Origin: Sulfurospirillaceae bacterium
GTDB lineage: Bacteria > Campylobacterota > Campylobacteria > Campylobacterales > Sulfurospirillaceae
Assembly: GCA_028705785.1 (NCBI GenBank)
Contig: JAQWCT010000015.1
Span: 1 to 19,202 of the forward strand
Direction: 5' to 3'
DNA: 19,202 bases
Positions 6,887 through 13,176 of this stretch are shown here, in pieces. Both the position numbers and the translations under genes were made by a program. Numbering within the stretch: the first letter of the stretch is position 1; the number at the start of each line of letters is the position of its first letter. The notes under the pieces are model-generated. The model had not been told where the DNA came from and made no database searches. It saw only the letters and a list, made by a program, of their open reading frames with translations.

Positions 6887-8113
6887 GTGAAAATTTTAGA
6901 AGCCGATTTTGTGCTTACATGTAACGATTTATTTGACATCATTGAAAACGGCGCCGTTGTTTTTGATGAGACCATCATCGAAGTAGGCAAAAGCGAAGAT
7001 TTAAAAGCTAAATACCCTGATGTAACCCATATCATAGCCCCAAAAAACAGTGTTATTCTCCCTGGACTCATCAATCCCCATGTGCATTTAGAGTTTAGCG
7101 CCAACCAAAGTATGCTCACCTACGGCGACTTTATCGCATGGCTTCAATCAGTCATAAAACACAGAGAAACACTAGGAGAACTTGCTACGACTGAGCTTAT
7201 CGCAGCTAAACTTGAAGCAATGCTCAAAAGTGGTACAACAACACTCGGCGCGATTAGCAGTTTTGGGTATGACTTAGAAGCATGTGAAAAAACACCTCAA
7301 CGAGTCGTTTTTTTCAGTGAAATCTTAGGCTCAATCCCTAGTGCCGCAGATGCGATGTATGGCGATTTTCTCTCTCGCTATCACCAAAGTTTAGACTATA
7401 AATCACCCTCTTTTATCCCTGCTATTTCTGTCCATGCGCCCTACTCAACGCACCCCATTTTGGCAAAAAAAGCGATAGAACTTGCCAAAAAAGAAGCGTG
7501 TGTGCTCTCCACGCATTTCATGGAAAGTGAGGCTGAGCGAGCATGGTTAGATAACGGTAATGGCGATTTTATGACCTTTTTTAATGCGTTCAATCCTCAC
7601 GCCAAACCGATGTGCGAAGCTGGCGAATACTTAGTCTTATTTCAAGGGGTTAAAACACTTTTTACCCATGGGGTTCAAGCCACACATGAAGAGTTACAAA
7701 CCATTTCAAACATGGACGCAACACTTACCCATTGCCCCGTTTCCAATAGACTTTTAGGTATTGGCAAACTCGACTTAGACAAAGTACAAGAAAACAAAAT
7801 ACCCCTTACGCTAGGCACAGATGGCCTTAGCTCTAATGTTTCTTTGAGTCTTTGGGACGAGATGCGTAGTGCCTTGATGATGCACGCAAATTGTGACCTT
7901 GAAAGCTTATCCCAAACCCTTTTACAAGCCGTTACATGTAACGCCGCACATGCGCTCAATCTGCCTTGTGGAAAACTAGAAAAGGGTCTTTATGCCGACA
8001 TGATTGTTGCGACATTACCCCAAGAGGTTGAAATAAAAGAACAACTCGCAACACAGCTTATCTTACACACACACCAAACACATTTTAACTTTATCAATGG
8101 AGAAATCGTATGA
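6887..8113 (+). CDS. mqnF: Aminofutalosine deaminase family amidohydrolase
   Basis: A 408-residue metal-dependent deaminase of the cog0402 amidohydrolase group. Metal ligands are readable: H65 and H67 in NPHVH, H210 in STHFMESEAE, H261 in THGV and D312 in LGTDGLSSN. Campylobacterota proteins at this locus (C. jejuni Cj0067) are usually called aminofutalosine deaminase family; that enzyme would turn 6-amino-6-deoxyfutalosine into futalosine in menaquinone synthesis. Many relatives use the MTAN nucleosidase instead, so the real substrate could differ. The start is GTG at 6887-6889 with AAGGA upstream. The stop overlaps the sppA start as ATGA. Two TTACATGTAA palindromes lie in the gene. Confidence 0.82.
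   Translation: MKILEADFVLTCNDLFDIIENGAVVFDETIIEVGKSEDLKAKYPDVTHIIAPKNSVILPGLINPHVHLEFSANQSMLTYGDFIAWLQSVIKHRETLGELATTELIAAKLEAMLKSGTTTLGAISSFGYDLEACEKTPQRVVFFSEILGSIPSAADAMYGDFLSRYHQSLDYKSPSFIPAISVHAPYSTHPILAKKAIELAKKEACVLSTHFMESEAERAWLDNGNGDFMTFFNAFNPHAKPMCEAGEYLVLFQGVKTLFTHGVQATHEELQTISNMDATLTHCPVSNRLLGIGKLDLDKVQENKIPLTLGTDGLSSNVSLSLWDEMRSALMMHANCDLESLSQTLLQAVTCNAAHALNLPCGKLEKGLYADMIVATLPQEVEIKEQLATQLILHTHQTHFNFINGEIV
6915..6924. repeat. TTACATGTAA palindrome in mqnF-like gene
   Basis: Full 10-base palindrome, read in the gene as CTT-ACA-TGT-AAC (Leu-Thr-Cys-Asn, residues 10-13). One of 12 TACATGTA copies in the window. Confidence 0.8.
7932..7941. repeat. TTACATGTAA palindrome in mqnF-like gene
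   Basis: Full 10-base copy, extended to 12 bases by outer G and C (GTTACATGTAAC). Read as GTT-ACA-TGT-AAC (Val-Thr-Cys-Asn), the same frame as the first copy in this gene. Confidence 0.8.
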
Positions 8114-8973
8114 ATTTTATCAAACAGCCTTTTATCTGGATAGCTGCCATTTTGGGCTATATCCAAAACCACTTTAAAGCCATGCTTTTTATACTTCTTT
8201 TAGTCCTGATTTTTGGCTCAATAGGTGAAGACAAACTTGAAACACCCAATCTTGCTATCATCAAAATCGAAGGCGAAATCACTAAAATCGACGAGATTTT
8301 AGAAAATATCGACAAAGCCCAAAAAGATACACATATCAAGGGTGTGCTTTTACATGTAGACTCCCCAGGTGGCGCATTAGCCCCATCCATAGAACTTTCC
8401 ATGGCAGTCAAACGCTTGAGCTCCCATAAACCAGTCGTCGCCTACGCCGCAGGAAGTATGACAAGTGGTAGTTACTACGCTTCGATTTGGTCAAACTACA
8501 TCATCGCCAATCCAGGGGCTTTTATCGGCTCGATTGGCGTACTTTTTCAAGCACCTAATGTCGCAGAACTTGCTAAAAAACTAGGCATTAGTGAACAAAT
8601 CATCACCGCAGGTGAATACAAACAAATGGGAACTTTCACCAGAGAGTGGACACCAAAAGAAAAAGGTGCCTTGAAAGAACTTATCGATGACGCTTACGCC
8701 TTGTTTGTAAAAGATGTCAGCGAAGCCCGAGGATTAGATGCTAACAACCCTAAAGAGTTTGCTAACGCGAAAGTATTTATCGCAGGAAAAGCTTTACATG
8801 TAAAGCTTATTGACGAGATAGGTTCAATCAATGAAGCCAAAGAAAAACTCGAAACTTTAGCCAATGTCAAAGCCCCTATTTGGGAAAAACCAGACAAAAT
8901 GGACAAGTGGATGAAACGCTTAGAAAGTAGCTCTCAATTACCTATTTTTAATTTGATGGGGTATTTGAAGTAG
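8110..8973 (+). CDS. sppA: Signal peptide peptidase SppA (S49 family)
   Basis: A membrane-anchored serine protease that degrades cleaved signal peptides. At 287 residues it is the short, single-domain form. One transmembrane segment lies near residues 24-38. HVDSPGGA (82-89) shapes the substrate site. The catalytic Ser/Lys pair is best placed at S119 in MTSGSYY and K171 in ITAGEYKQMG, by analogy with the short Bacillus SppA. The start overlaps the preceding stop as ATGA, so the two genes form an operon, as at Cj0067-Cj0068 in C. jejuni. The gene ends 11 bases before a hairpin terminator and contains two TACATGTA palindromes. Confidence 0.93.
   Translation: MNFIKQPFIWIAAILGYIQNHFKAMLFILLLVLIFGSIGEDKLETPNLAIIKIEGEITKIDEILENIDKAQKDTHIKGVLLHVDSPGGALAPSIELSMAVKRLSSHKPVVAYAAGSMTSGSYYASIWSNYIIANPGAFIGSIGVLFQAPNVAELAKKLGISEQIITAGEYKQMGTFTREWTPKEKGALKELIDDAYALFVKDVSEARGLDANNPKEFANAKVFIAGKALHVKLIDEIGSINEAKEKLETLANVKAPIWEKPDKMDKWMKRLESSSQLPIFNLMGYLK
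8350..8359. repeat. TTACATGTAG near-palindrome in sppA
   Basis: The core TACATGTA is intact and only the last outer base departs from the 10-base palindrome. Read as TTA-CAT-GTA (Leu-His-Val) just ahead of the conserved DSPGG motif. Confidence 0.75.
8789..8808. repeat. 20-base perfect palindrome around TTACATGTAA in sppA
   Basis: The palindrome extends five bases beyond TTACATGTAA on each side to AAGCT/AGCTT, giving 20 self-complementary bases with no loop. It is read as GCT-TTA-CAT-GTA-AAG-CTT (Ala-Leu-His-Val-Lys-Leu). It is the longest member of the family here. Confidence 0.85.
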
Positions 8974-8983
8974 AAAATTTTTT

Positions 8984-9018
8984 AAGGTGATGAGCTAAAA
9001 ACTAGCTTTTCACCTTTT
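8984..9018 (+). terminator. Rho-independent terminator after sppA
   Basis: AAGGTGA (8984-8990) pairs with TCACCTT (9010-9016), and an inner AGCT/AGCT pair (8993-8996 with 9004-9007) continues the stem. A short T-rich run follows (CCTTTTCATTT). On the opposite strand the bases after the stem are A-rich rather than T-rich, so it should work mainly for sppA. Confidence 0.65.
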
Positions 9019-9032
9019 CATTTCATACTTGT

Positions 9033-9284
9033 TTAATACACTTCTTTCCTATGCGCCACACGGATAACTGTGATAACCAACATCTCACCCTCTTTGAGGT
9101 AAACGATACGATAATCCCCAGCTCTTTTTCTAAACTTACCTTTGTGTTTTCCTTGAAGCGATTTATCGCCTGCAAAATGCCCTTTTTGTAGGTCTAAAAT
9201 TTTTGTGGCGATAAAGGTTTGAACACTCTTTTCAAGTTTTAAAAACTCTTTTTGCGCCTCTTGTTCAAAGGCGATTTTATACAT
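9033..9284 (-). CDS. RelE/ParE-superfamily toxin
   Basis: An 83-residue basic protein (MYKIAFEQEAQKEFLKLEK...) of the RelE fold. RelE toxins cut mRNA on the ribosome, whereas ParE relatives poison gyrase. The signature GDYRIVYL (56-63) and the C-terminal VIRVAHRKEVY (73-83) match RelE-type proteins, including the basic residues R75, H78 and R79 and the final Tyr expected near the active site. I chose the ATG at 9282-9284, which has CAGGA upstream and starts at the normal beginning of the fold; a longer frame starts at 9338. It overlaps the antitoxin gene by 8 bases, the usual coupled arrangement. Confidence 0.88.
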   Translation of the reverse strand: MYKIAFEQEAQKEFLKLEKSVQTFIATKILDLQKGHFAGDKSLQGKHKGKFRKRAGDYRIVYLKEGEMLVITVIRVAHRKEVY

Positions 9285-9507
9285 TGATTCCTGCTTGTTT
9301 GAAGACCTCTTCGAGGGAAATGACTTTTGATTTTCCACTTTTGAGATTGTCGATGCGTTTATCCGCGACCATCTCGTCTAGTTTGTCAAAGTAGAGTTCG
9401 ATAGCTTTTTCGATTAAACTTGTTCTGCTTTTATCAAGCTCATTGGCATACTCATCCAAAGTTTCGATGATCTCTTTTTCAAGCCGTATATTGATTGCTT
9501 GTTTCAT
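9277..9507 (-). CDS. Ribbon-helix-helix antitoxin
   Basis: A 76-residue antitoxin paired with the RelE-type toxin. The N-terminal MKQAINIRLEKEIIETLDEYANELDKSRTSLIEKAIELYF is a typical CopG/RHH DNA-binding domain: one beta strand and two helices. The C-terminal part (residues 45-76) should wrap around and neutralise the toxin. The ATG at 9505-9507 has AAGGTGA at ideal spacing; an in-frame upstream ATG at 9537 would sit on the promoter -10 box, so it is unlikely. The protein probably represses its own promoter through the TACAATTGTA palindrome just upstream. Confidence 0.88.
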   Translation of the reverse strand: MKQAINIRLEKEIIETLDEYANELDKSRTSLIEKAIELYFDKLDEMVADKRIDNLKSGKSKVISLEEVFKQAGINV

Positions 9508-9532
9508 GCTTGTCACCTTTTTCTTTTGTAGA

Positions 9533-9565
9533 TACAATTGTAGTGTATAGCATGGAGTTTGTCAA
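9533..9565 (-). promoter_or_regulatory. Promoter and likely operator of the toxin-antitoxin pair
   Basis: On the minus strand, a perfect -35 TTGACA (9560-9565) and a -10 TACAAT (9537-9542) are separated by 17 bases, close to the sigma-70 ideal and unusually strong for this window. The -10 lies within the perfect palindrome TACAATTGTA (9533-9542), a natural binding site for the RHH antitoxin. The -35 lies only 8 bases past the end of the neighbouring exporter gene. Confidence 0.75.
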
Positions 9566-9573
9566 TAAATTCT

Positions 9574-10602
9574 TCACACCATCAACGAAAATTTAACGAT
9601 ATAAAACCCTCCGAAAATCAGCCATAAAAATAAAATACCTGCCAAATAAATAGGCTTCATTCCCACATTTTTAAATTTGCTTGCATTGGTTTCCATGCCC
9701 AAAGCGCTCATCGCCATTGTTAGAAGAAAGGTATCAAGGGCGTTGATGTCAGCGACAAGATTTAAAGGCACAAGATTCAATGAGTTAAAGCCTGCAACGA
9801 CGATGAAAAACACTGCAAACCAAGGAATCGCAATGTTCGTTTTGTGTTTGTGTGTGACACTTTGTGTTGTGCGTACCAGCCAAAATCCCAAGATGACTAA
9901 AAAAGGTGCTAAAAGCATAACCCGTATCATCTTCACGATAACCGCTGTTTTGGCAGCTTCCACGCCTAGAGCATTTCCAGCAGCAACGACATGTGCGACT
10001 TCATGAATCGTACCACCGATAAAAATGCCCATCTGTTCAGGAGAGAAAGGAATAAACCCCGCTTTATATAAAAAGGGATATAAAAACATCGCCAATGTAC
10101 CAAAAACAACAACCGTTGAAACGGCAATAGCACTTTTATAAGGCTCGGCATTGATGACAGGCTCCGTTGCTAACACGGCAGCGGCTCCACAAATAGAACT
10201 TCCTGCACTGGTAAGAATAGTCGTCTCTTTGTCCAATTTCAGCCATTTTGTTCCCACAACATACCCAATGATAAAGGTAGAGCCAACCACGACGACACTG
10301 GTGAGTATGCCTGCTGTTCCCACATCTTCAATATTTTGAAAGGTGATTCTAAATCCATACAGAACAATGCCCACTCTTAAAATCGTTTTGGTTGAAAACA
10401 AAATGCCAGGCGTCCATTCTTTTGGGAGTTTAGTGCGCAAGGTATTGGCGTAAATCATACCCAGTACAATACCAATAATCAAAGGACTAATACCAAAATG
10501 TTTAAAAAGAGCAAAATCGGAAAGATACATTGCGCTCGTTGAAAAGAGTGCTACAAATAAAATACCACTTAGGGTGTTATTGCGATTTTCTTTTTGAAAC
10601 AT
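9574..10602 (-). CDS. YeiH-family (UPF0324) membrane exporter
   Basis: A 342-residue polytopic membrane protein with roughly nine or ten hydrophobic segments. Family signatures are GSSICGAAAVLA (134-145) and HEVAHVVAAG (200-209). The family is annotated as a putative sulfate or sulfite exporter; that substrate is inferred from family naming and from the divergent YeiE-type LysR gene, not shown by the sequence. The ATG has AAGGATA 5 bases upstream, and TATAAT is read on the minus strand at 10628-10633. It ends just before the toxin-antitoxin promoter. Confidence 0.88.
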   Translation of the reverse strand: MFQKENRNNTLSGILFVALFSTSAMYLSDFALFKHFGISPLIIGIVLGMIYANTLRTKLPKEWTPGILFSTKTILRVGIVLYGFRITFQNIEDVGTAGILTSVVVVGSTFIIGYVVGTKWLKLDKETTILTSAGSSICGAAAVLATEPVINAEPYKSAIAVSTVVVFGTLAMFLYPFLYKAGFIPFSPEQMGIFIGGTIHEVAHVVAAGNALGVEAAKTAVIVKMIRVMLLAPFLVILGFWLVRTTQSVTHKHKTNIAIPWFAVFFIVVAGFNSLNLVPLNLVADINALDTFLLTMAMSALGMETNASKFKNVGMKPIYLAGILFLWLIFGGFYIVKFSLMV

Positions 10603-10627
10603 TAAGTATCCTTGAAATTTTAATCAA

Positions 10628-10633
10628 ATTATA
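10628..10633 (-). promoter_or_regulatory. -10 box for the YeiH-type exporter gene
   Basis: TATAAT on the minus strand, 25 bases upstream of the exporter start, within the very AT-rich 103-base region shared with the LysR gene. Operator half-sites for the LysR protein are expected here but cannot be assigned because AT-rich palindromes are too common. Confidence 0.5.
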
Positions 10634-10671
10634 AAATCATTATCTTAATAAGTAAAATAAATTATATTCGT

Positions 10672-10677
10672 TATAAT
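10672..10677 (+). promoter_or_regulatory. -10 box for the LysR regulator gene
   Basis: TATAAT on the plus strand, 28 bases upstream of the ATG at 10706. It lies about 40 bases from the opposing exporter -10 box, so one bound LysR tetramer could touch both promoters. Confidence 0.5.
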
Positions 10678-10705
10678 CATTGATATTTTTAATTAATGAG
10701 ATACT

Positions 10706-11590
10706 ATGACATTTCAAGAACTCAGACTTTTTTACTATCTCTGCGAAGATGCACATCTCTCAAACTTGGCACAAAAGCTTGGCATCACTCAATCAGCCAT
10801 TTCTCTCGCCATCAAGTCATTAGAGCAAAAAATTGGAGAACAACTTTTTGATCGTATCGGGAAAAGATTGGTTCTTAATGAGATAGGAAGACTCTTTAAA
10901 GAAAAAACCTACTCCCATTTTGTCGCCCTCAATGATGCGGAGGATTTTTTCAAGGAGAGTAAGATTTCGGGCGTTTTGAACATCGCTTCGAGTAAAACCA
11001 TCGGCGATTTTATCACACCCCAAATTGTCTTTGATTTTTTAACATTGCATGAGCATGTGACCATTCAAAAAGATATTCAAAACTCTGCACAGATTATTCA
11101 AATGGTAAAAAATGCCACTATCGACATCGGTTTTATCGAATCTTCATGTGATGAGCCAGACCTATGTAAAGAAGCGATAGGCGATGACCAGCTTGTTGTT
11201 ATTAGTAGTGATCCCAATCTTTCCCAGAGAACTTTTTTCATTGATGAATTGTTTCATAAAAAATGGATTTTACGAGAAAAAGGCTCAGGTACACGCGAGG
11301 TTTTTTTAGAAGCCTTAGGGGAGATTGCTAAAGATTTGAGCATTTTCATGGAGTTTTCCGAGTTTGAAGAGGCAAAAACTATTTTGCTGAACAATCCTCA
11401 AACCATCACCTGTCTTTCCAAAGTAGCCGTTACCAATGAACTCAAACGAAGCGAACTCTTTGAGGTAAATCTCATCAATTTAAAAATTGACCGCACATTT
11501 TACCTCATTTACCACAAGAACAAATACCAAAGTAGACTTTTTAGCGAGTTTAAAAATTTTGTTCATGCAAAGATGACAACCCAAATATAG
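10706..11590 (+). CDS. LysR-family regulator, YeiE type
   Basis: A 294-residue transcription regulator with an N-terminal winged helix-turn-helix (residues 1-65: FYYLCEDAHLSNLAQKLGITQSAISLAIKSLEQKIGEQLFDR) and a two-lobed ligand-binding domain from about residue 90. WILREKGSGTREVFLEAL is characteristic of the branch containing YeiE and CysB-like activators. Divergence from a YeiH-family gene repeats the yeiE-yeiH arrangement of enterobacteria, where YeiE is reported to sense sulfite. It therefore probably controls the exporter and itself. The ligand here is inferred. Confidence 0.9.
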   Translation: MTFQELRLFYYLCEDAHLSNLAQKLGITQSAISLAIKSLEQKIGEQLFDRIGKRLVLNEIGRLFKEKTYSHFVALNDAEDFFKESKISGVLNIASSKTIGDFITPQIVFDFLTLHEHVTIQKDIQNSAQIIQMVKNATIDIGFIESSCDEPDLCKEAIGDDQLVVISSDPNLSQRTFFIDELFHKKWILREKGSGTREVFLEALGEIAKDLSIFMEFSEFEEAKTILLNNPQTITCLSKVAVTNELKRSELFEVNLINLKIDRTFYLIYHKNKYQSRLFSEFKNFVHAKMTTQI

Positions 11591-11595
11591 TTTGC

Positions 11596-11601
11596 TATAA
11601 T
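11596..11601 (+). promoter_or_regulatory. Extended -10 promoter for adenine deaminase
   Basis: TATAAT preceded by TGC (an extended -10) begins 6 bases after the LysR stop codon and 19 bases before the next ATG. The predicted leader is only about a dozen bases, so the deaminase can be expressed independently of the regulator gene. Confidence 0.6.
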
Positions 11602-11619
11602 TTCCTAAAAAGTAGTGCC

Positions 11620-12606
11620 ATGAAAGAACTTATCCAAAAACTTCCCAAAGCGGAGCTTCATTTGCATATAGAAGGCTCATTGGAGCCTGAGCTGATGTTT
11701 AAACTCGCTCAAAAAAACAACATTGCAATTCCTTATAAAACGATAGAGGAAGTCAAACAAGCTTACAACTTTACCTCGTTGCAATCGTTCTTAGACATCT
11801 ATTATGCGGGTGCAAATGTGCTTATCACTGAGTCAGATTTTTTTGATTTAACTTGGGCATATTTGCTTACATGTAAGGCTCAAAATATTGTACATGTAGA
11901 GATATTTTTTGACCCCCAAACGCACACCAAACGGAGTATTTCTTTTAAAACCGTGGTAGATGGCATCACTAAAGCGCTTCAAAAAGGCGAAATTGAACTG
12001 GGTATCAGCTCATTTCTTATCATGTGTTTTTTGCGCCATTTAAGTGAAGCTGAGGCTTATGAGACGCTCAAAGAATCATTACCATTTAAAGAACACATCA
12101 TCGCTGTTGGATTAGACTCTAGCGAAGTGGGAAATCCTCCTTCAAAATTCCAAAATGTCTTTGAAGCGGCGCGAAAAGAGGGTTATAAAATAGTGGCTCA
12201 TGCAGGTGAAGAGGGAAGCAGTACCTACATTTGGGAAGCGCTCACGCTTTTACATGTAAACAGAATTGACCATGGAATTCGCTGTGATGAAGATACTAAT
12301 CTGGTCGAACATTTAAAAAATATCCAAATGCCACTGACCGTTTGTCCACTTTCTAATGTAAAGCTTCGTGCCATCAAAGATATGCGTAACCACAACATTC
12401 TCACCCTGCTTCGCAAAGGACTTTTGGTCACGGTTAATTCTGATGACCCAGCTTATTTTGGTGGTTATTTGAATGAAAATTATGAGGCTATCGTGGAAAA
12501 TTTAGATATAAGTGAAACGGAATTAAAAGCATTGATTGGAAACTCATTTAAAGCCTCATTTTTAAGTGAGAAAAAAAAGAAAGCATATCTTGGTTTACTC
12601 TCTTAA
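11620..12606 (+). CDS. Adenine deaminase (adenosine deaminase superfamily)
   Basis: A 328-residue zinc hydrolase. Zinc and catalytic residues are readable: H14 and H16 in AELHLHIEGSL, H194 and E197 in VAHAGEEG, H218 in RIDHGIR, and D275-D276 in VNSDDPAYFGGY. The signature GLDSSEVGNPPSKF (164-177) is that of adenine deaminases of the yeast Aah1 and Pseudomonas type; true adenosine deaminases differ there. It should convert adenine to hypoxanthine for purine salvage. The ribosome site is weak (AAAAAG). The last 12 bases overlap the end of the convergent hydrolase gene. It carries three TACATGTA palindromes. Confidence 0.88.
   Translation: MKELIQKLPKAELHLHIEGSLEPELMFKLAQKNNIAIPYKTIEEVKQAYNFTSLQSFLDIYYAGANVLITESDFFDLTWAYLLTCKAQNIVHVEIFFDPQTHTKRSISFKTVVDGITKALQKGEIELGISSFLIMCFLRHLSEAEAYETLKESLPFKEHIIAVGLDSSEVGNPPSKFQNVFEAARKEGYKIVAHAGEEGSSTYIWEALTLLHVNRIDHGIRCDEDTNLVEHLKNIQMPLTVCPLSNVKLRAIKDMRNHNILTLLRKGLLVTVNSDDPAYFGGYLNENYEAIVENLDISETELKALIGNSFKASFLSEKKKKAYLGLLS
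11867..11876. repeat. TTACATGTAA palindrome in adenine deaminase
   Basis: Extended to 12 bases (CTTACATGTAAG). Read as CTT-ACA-TGT-AAG (Leu-Thr-Cys-Lys, residues 83-86). Confidence 0.8.
11891..11898. repeat. TACATGTA core in adenine deaminase
   Basis: Only the 8-base core, flanked by G on both sides (GTACATGTAG), 23 bases after the previous copy. Read as GTA-CAT-GTA (Val-His-Val). Confidence 0.7.
12250..12259. repeat. TTACATGTAA palindrome in adenine deaminase
   Basis: Extended to 12 bases (TTTACATGTAAA). Read as TTA-CAT-GTA-AAC (Leu-His-Val-Asn), a few residues before the zinc-site motif RIDHG. Confidence 0.8.
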
Positions 12607-13128
12607 GCGCTTCAGTAAGTCCCAACCCTCATCCCAAAAACCAAGCGCACTGTTGGCATTGATGTGTCCTTTTTCGCCTACATTCACAAACTCACTACCC
12701 CAACTCTTGGCTAGACTTTTGGCATACTCAAGCGTGGCATATTCATCATTGGTACTAGCGACAATGATACTGGGAAAATCAAAACAACCATTAAATATTT
12801 GTTCAAAACCTATGGCTTCTTTGGGAAAAGTTGTTTTTTTTGGATTAGGAGGAGCAACCAATAAGGCGCCTTTGATAGAAGCATGATTTTTATGACCTGC
12901 CCACTGTGCTAGAACCAAACATGCCATGCTGTGCGCTACTAAAACCACATCTGAATTGGTCTCTTTGAGTGCGTTTTCCAAAGCTAAAACCCACTCATGA
13001 CACACAGGGCAAAGCCAATCTTTTTGCACTACTCTTCTAAAATCACTGTGCCCTTGCTCCCATAAACTCTGCCAATGCGTCTCTCCAGAATTTCCAAAAC
13101 CTGGTAAGATAAGAACGCTTGGTGTCAT
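12595..13128 (-). CDS. RBBP9/YdeN-type alpha/beta serine hydrolase
   Basis: A 177-residue small hydrolase. The triad can be placed at S67 in AHSMAC, D128 in STNDEYATLEYA and H155 in GEKGHINANS. The start VLILPGFGNSGETHWQSLWE is typical of the RBBP9/YdeN family. Natural substrates are unknown in bacteria, so I give no pathway. The ATG has GGGAG 6 bases upstream, but that ribosome site is buried in a perfect 8-base-pair hairpin (13135-13156). It follows ribB on the same strand after 48 bases and may be read from the ribB transcript, from its own -10 TACAAT (13159-13164), or both. Its end overlaps the adenine deaminase end by 12 bases. Confidence 0.87.
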   Translation of the reverse strand: MTPSVLILPGFGNSGETHWQSLWEQGHSDFRRVVQKDWLCPVCHEWVLALENALKETNSDVVLVAHSMACLVLAQWAGHKNHASIKGALLVAPPNPKKTTFPKEAIGFEQIFNGCFDFPSIIVASTNDEYATLEYAKSLAKSWGSEFVNVGEKGHINANSALGFWDEGWDLLKRLRE

Positions 13129-13134
13129 GATGAA

Positions 13135-13156
13135 CTCCCATCAGTAAAGATGGGAG
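13135..13156 (-). promoter_or_regulatory. Hairpin covering the hydrolase ribosome site
   Basis: CTCCCATC and GATGGGAG form a perfect 8-base-pair stem with a 6-base loop. On the minus-strand RNA the 3' arm contains the GGGAG ribosome site, 6 bases from the hydrolase ATG. No T-run follows the stem, so it is a poor terminator for ribB. Confidence 0.65.
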
Positions 13157-13158
13157 AC

Positions 13159-13164
13159 ATTGTA
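13159..13164 (-). promoter_or_regulatory. Possible -10 box for the serine hydrolase
   Basis: TACAAT (in GCTATACAATG) on the minus strand between the ribB stop and the hairpin. Transcription would start near 13152, inside the 5' arm of the hairpin. No good -35 is present at normal spacing. Confidence 0.4.
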
Positions 13165-13176
13165 TAGCATCACAAC

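Noticed and set aside
9989..9994. Thirteenth ACATGT hexamer, inside the exporter gene
   Set aside because: Flanked by G on both sides, so it is not TACATGTA and was left out of the palindrome family.
13135..13156. Hairpin read as the ribB terminator
   Set aside because: No T-run follows the stem on the minus strand, and the 3' arm coincides with the next gene's ribosome site, so a translational role fits better.
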